Positions 62,007 to 64,000 of a DNA stretch of 64,000 nt are shown piece after piece. Within the stretch, counting starts at the first letter, position 1. Each line of letters begins with the position of its first letter. Origin of the DNA: Halarchaeum rubridurum (GTDB lineage Archaea > Halobacteriota > Halobacteria > Halobacteriales > Halobacteriaceae); the NCBI RefSeq assembly GCF_014647115.1, contig NZ_BMOO01000005.1, forward strand, positions 62,001-126,000, given 5' to 3'. Below the pieces are notes generated by a model, which was not told the DNA's origin, ran no database searches, and saw only the letters and a list, made by a program, of their open reading frames with translations. The position numbers and the translations under genes were made by a program.

Positions 62007-62762
62007 TCAGCCGATGTAGCGCAGGTCCTCGTCGCCGCCCGCGCTCGGCCCGCTCTCCATCTGCTGCATCTGTTCGACGACGTCCTCCATCTCGTCGGCG
62101 CGCTCGTCGAGCGCCTCGTAGTCCACCGCGAAGTCGAGGAGGTCCTCGAGGGTTTCGAGGACGACGCGCGCGCTCTTCGGGTCGACGAGGTAGCCCGACG
62201 TCTCGCCCATCAGGCAGGCGGCGTCGAAGCCCCGGCGGCCGCCGAGGCCGACGAGCAGCCCGGAGGTGCCGACGATACCGCCCGCGGGCTCCTCCGCGCG
62301 GAACTCGACCCCGACGTCCTCGAGGCCGTCCTTGCGTTCGTCGTTCGACACCGCGCCCACGACCGCGTGGTCCTCGACGAGTTCGCCCGTCGGGACGCCC
62401 CCAAGCGCGTACACCTCGCTCACGCCGAACTCGTCGGCGACGTCGAGGAACGCGTCCGTGAGTCGGTAGTGCCCGCGGTTGTCGGCGGCCTGGTGGTCGC
62501 CGGTGAGCACGAGCAGGTCGCGGCCCTCCGTCTCGATTGCGTGGAACGTCGCGTCGGCCAGCGAGGCGACGCCGTCCTCGTCGACCGTCACCTGCGGCGG
62601 GAAGGCCTCCGAGAACACCCGGCGGACGAGCGTCCCCTCGCCCTCCTCGATGAGGTGTTCGGCGACGAGCTTCCCGACGTGGCCGACTCCGGGGAGCCCC
62701 TCGATGAGGACCGGGTCGTCCAACTCGACGTCCGCGGCGACCTCGATGTCGACTTCGTCCAT
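62007..62762 (-). CDS. PAC2-family protein, copy 2
   Basis: The 251-residue product has VELDDPVLIEGLPGVGHVGKLVAEHLI, VYALGGVPTGELVEDHAVVG, GGIVGTSGLLVGLGGRRGFD and a C-terminal coiled coil ending DEDLRYIG. It is last in the conserved archaeal block rpl44e-rps27e-eif2a-nop10-PAC2. It may act as a chaperone in assembly. It is clearly diverged from copy 1. Confidence 0.9.
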   Translation of the reverse strand: MDEVDIEVAADVELDDPVLIEGLPGVGHVGKLVAEHLIEEGEGTLVRRVFSEAFPPQVTVDEDGVASLADATFHAIETEGRDLLVLTGDHQAADNRGHYRLTDAFLDVADEFGVSEVYALGGVPTGELVEDHAVVGAVSNDERKDGLEDVGVEFRAEEPAGGIVGTSGLLVGLGGRRGFDAACLMGETSGYLVDPKSARVVLETLEDLLDFAVDYEALDERADEMEDVVEQMQQMESGPSAGGDEDLRYIG

Positions 62763-62767
62763 GCGAC

Positions 62768-62938
62768 TTACTCGCGTGCGCGGCGCTTAAGTTTGCGTCG
62801 GTACTCGCCGTACGGGTCGTTCGGGTCGAACGGCGCGGGCGCGGAGTTCCCCGTGGACTCGCCGCACTCCGGACAGGTGTCGGAAAACGTGTAGACGGGT
62901 CGGTCGTGCGCGCGACAACAGCGGATGTCCGCGTGCAC
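62768..62938 (-). CDS. nop10: Ribosome biogenesis protein Nop10
   Basis: The 56-residue product starts at GTG (HADIRCCRAHDRPVYTFSDT). The zinc ribbon uses CC near the start and CPECG. The end is the typical FDPNDPYGEYRRKLKRRARE. Nop10 is a core protein of H/ACA guide RNPs for pseudouridylation. It lies 4 nt after the eif2a stop and 5 nt before the PAC2 start. Confidence 0.9.
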   Translation of the reverse strand: MHADIRCCRAHDRPVYTFSDTCPECGESTGNSAPAPFDPNDPYGEYRRKLKRRARE

Positions 62939-62942
62939 GGCC

Positions 62943-63749
62943 CTACGCCTCTTCTTCGAGCTGGCGCTCGCGGTGGAACTCGCCCGTCCCGCCGTGCGCC
63001 ACGACGTCGTCGGTCGCGCGCGCGGCGGCGGCTTCGAGCTCCGTCTCCGCGGTCTTGTAGTTCGGTGCCTCGACGCGCACGCGGTACTCGGGCGCGCCGA
63101 CGTACGTCACTTCGAGCTCCGCCTCCTCGGGAACGGCGTCCTCGTCGCCCTCCGCGGCGCGGAGCGCGGACTTGATGTCGTCGACGCCGGCCGGCGACGG
63201 CGATTCGAGGTGGACGTACCCCGTCACCGTGACGTAGGGCACGGAGACGTTCTCGCGCGCCGTGCTGACGATTGCCTCGACGTCGTCGCCGTCGAGGTCA
63301 CACGGTTCGAGGGCCTCCTGGCCGTGGATGGCGGCCTGCTCGAACCCCTCGTAGAGCGAGCCGAACTCCGCGACGAGCTCGTTCGCGACCGCGCGGAAGC
63401 GCTCGTCGGCCATCTCTTCGCCGAAGGCCAGCTCCATCCACTTGTCGGCCTTCTGCTCGTTCTTCCACTCCTGAATCGCGTCGGAGCGCTGGTGGTCGTT
63501 GACGTCCTTGATCGAGAGGTCGATCTGCTGGGAGGATTTATCGACGTCGAGGACCTTCGCGACGACCGTCTGGTCCTCGCGGACGTGGTCTCGGACGTTC
63601 TTGATCCAGCCGGACGCGACCTCGCTGATGTGGACCAGCCCGCGCTTGTCGCGGTACTCCTCCAAGTCGACGAAGACGCCGAAGTCCTCGATCTCGTCGA
63701 CCTTCCCGACGACGAGTTCGCCGGGCTCGGGCCAGCCCTCGTACTTCAT
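62943..63749 (-). CDS. eif2a: Translation initiation factor aIF2 alpha subunit
   Basis: The 268-residue product has an N-terminal S1 domain ([40 protein letters not shown]). A helical domain ([14 protein letters not shown]) and a C-terminal alpha-beta domain ([20 protein letters not shown]) follow. It binds aIF2 gamma in the Met-tRNA delivery complex. The start overlaps rps27e by ATGA. Confidence 0.96.
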   Translation of the reverse strand: MKYEGWPEPGELVVGKVDEIEDFGVFVDLEEYRDKRGLVHISEVASGWIKNVRDHVREDQTVVAKVLDVDKSSQQIDLSIKDVNDHQRSDAIQEWKNEQKADKWMELAFGEEMADERFRAVANELVAEFGSLYEGFEQAAIHGQEALEPCDLDGDDVEAIVSTARENVSVPYVTVTGYVHLESPSPAGVDDIKSALRAAEGDEDAVPEEAELEVTYVGAPEYRVRVEAPNYKTAETELEAAAARATDDVVAHGGTGEFHRERQLEEEA

Positions 63750-63919
63750 CGGGCCTCGACGGTCTCCGTGACCTCGGCTTCGAGGACGGCCTTCCCGCCG
63801 GTCGGGCGCGCGAGCGTCGTGCCGCAGACGGCGCACGCGACCGTCGAGGAGGCCTTCTCGAAGACGACCTGTTCGTTCTCACAGTCCGGACACTGGACGC
63901 GGAAGAAGTTCCCGGACAT
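63746..63919 (-). CDS. rps27e: 30S ribosomal protein S27e
   Basis: The 57-residue product starts [20 protein letters not shown]. Its C4 zinc ribbon is CPDC...[16 protein letters not shown]. It is full length and part of the translation operon. Confidence 0.96.
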   Translation of the reverse strand: MSGNFFRVQCPDCENEQVVFEKASSTVACAVCGTTLARPTGGKAVLEAEVTETVEAR

Positions 63920-63921
63920 GG

Positions 63922-64000
63922 TTACTCCTGGAACTCCAGTTTGCCGGCGCGCCATCCCTCGCGGAGGTGGGCGTTGCCACACTCGCTGCAGCGGTACTTG
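63922..64000 (-). CDS. rpl44e: 50S ribosomal protein L44e (only the C-terminal end in window)
   Basis: The last 25 or so residues are visible: KYRCSECGNAHLREGWRAGK, then LEFQE and a stop. They include the second zinc Cys pair. It is 2 nt upstream of the rps27e start, the usual archaeal order. The 5' part lies beyond base 64000. Confidence 0.93.
   Translation of the reverse strand, partial: KYRCSECGNAHLREGWRAGKLEFQE

Overview
The window is a stretch of haloarchaeal (class Halobacteria) chromosome. The evidence is very high GC content, highly acidic proteins, promoters with the TATA box about 25 nt upstream of the start codon and little or no leader, and archaeal signature genes: eIF2-alpha, Nop10, S27e, L44e, PAN, GatB, XPB/Bax1, Mre11/Rad50, a family B polymerase with an intein, and GfcR. 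The genus cannot be fixed from this sequence. There is no rRNA, no CRISPR array and no replication origin that I can recognise.

Layout: 1-5.5 kb holds smc (3' end outside the window) behind a small acidic coiled-coil gene, then gatB and a membrane protein. 5.5-9.6 kb is a sugar-acid block: a gluconate-dehydratase-type enolase, a HAD hydrolase, the regulator gfcR and a monothiol glutaredoxin. 9.6-11.5 kb is an IS200/IS605-type element with a broken tnpA and an intact tnpB. 11.6-17.9 kb holds metabolic genes (aldo-keto reductase, class V aminotransferase, Nudix, korAB). 17.9-21.8 kb is decayed: a VOC pseudogene, a geranylgeranyl-reductase-type flavoprotein, and a second tnpB element that splits a conserved gene. 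21.9-27.5 kb has PAC2, an RNA m5C methyltransferase with its partner domain protein, and XPB with Bax1. 27.6-31.7 kb is grpE-dnaK-dnaJ. 32-40 kb is mixed housekeeping (aminotransferase, Nudix, F420 enzyme, CinA-like, YchF-type GTPase, bactofilin, PAN). 40.3-44.8 kb is a small HTH gene followed by mre11-rad50. 44.8-50.3 kb is polB with its small neighbours. 50.4-55.1 kb is sufCBD, then a ferritin-like gene and a DtxR regulator. 55.2 kb is tRNA-Gln with a duplicated 3' end beside it. 55.4-62 kb holds HD, LysE, DtxR, threonine-synthase-like, regulator and ring-cleaving dioxygenase/esterase genes. 62-64 kb is the archaeal translation cluster PAC2-nop10-eif2a-rps27e-rpl44e.

The most unusual signal is a set of short paired hairpins: two palindromes, most with a 3-nt loop, joined by a linker of a few bases. 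One pair lies beside the first IS. Part of that pair is repeated identically over 27 bp inside the 3' end of dnaK, where it adds 19 codons in frame. Another pair interrupts tnpA with exactly 51 bp and an in-frame stop. Three tandem copies with changing arms but a constant linker lie between a membrane-protein gene and the dehydratase gene, and a single hairpin of the same kind sits in the last codons of an HD-domain gene. These look like small palindromic mobile elements, comparable in concept to REP, PATE or Rickettsia palindromic elements, and possibly mobilised by the IS200/IS605 machinery. Other points are an AT-rich, recoded polymerase motif C in a gene that carries an intein at motif B, a threonine-synthase homologue without its PLP lysine, and mini-ORFs that overlap SD-led start codons.
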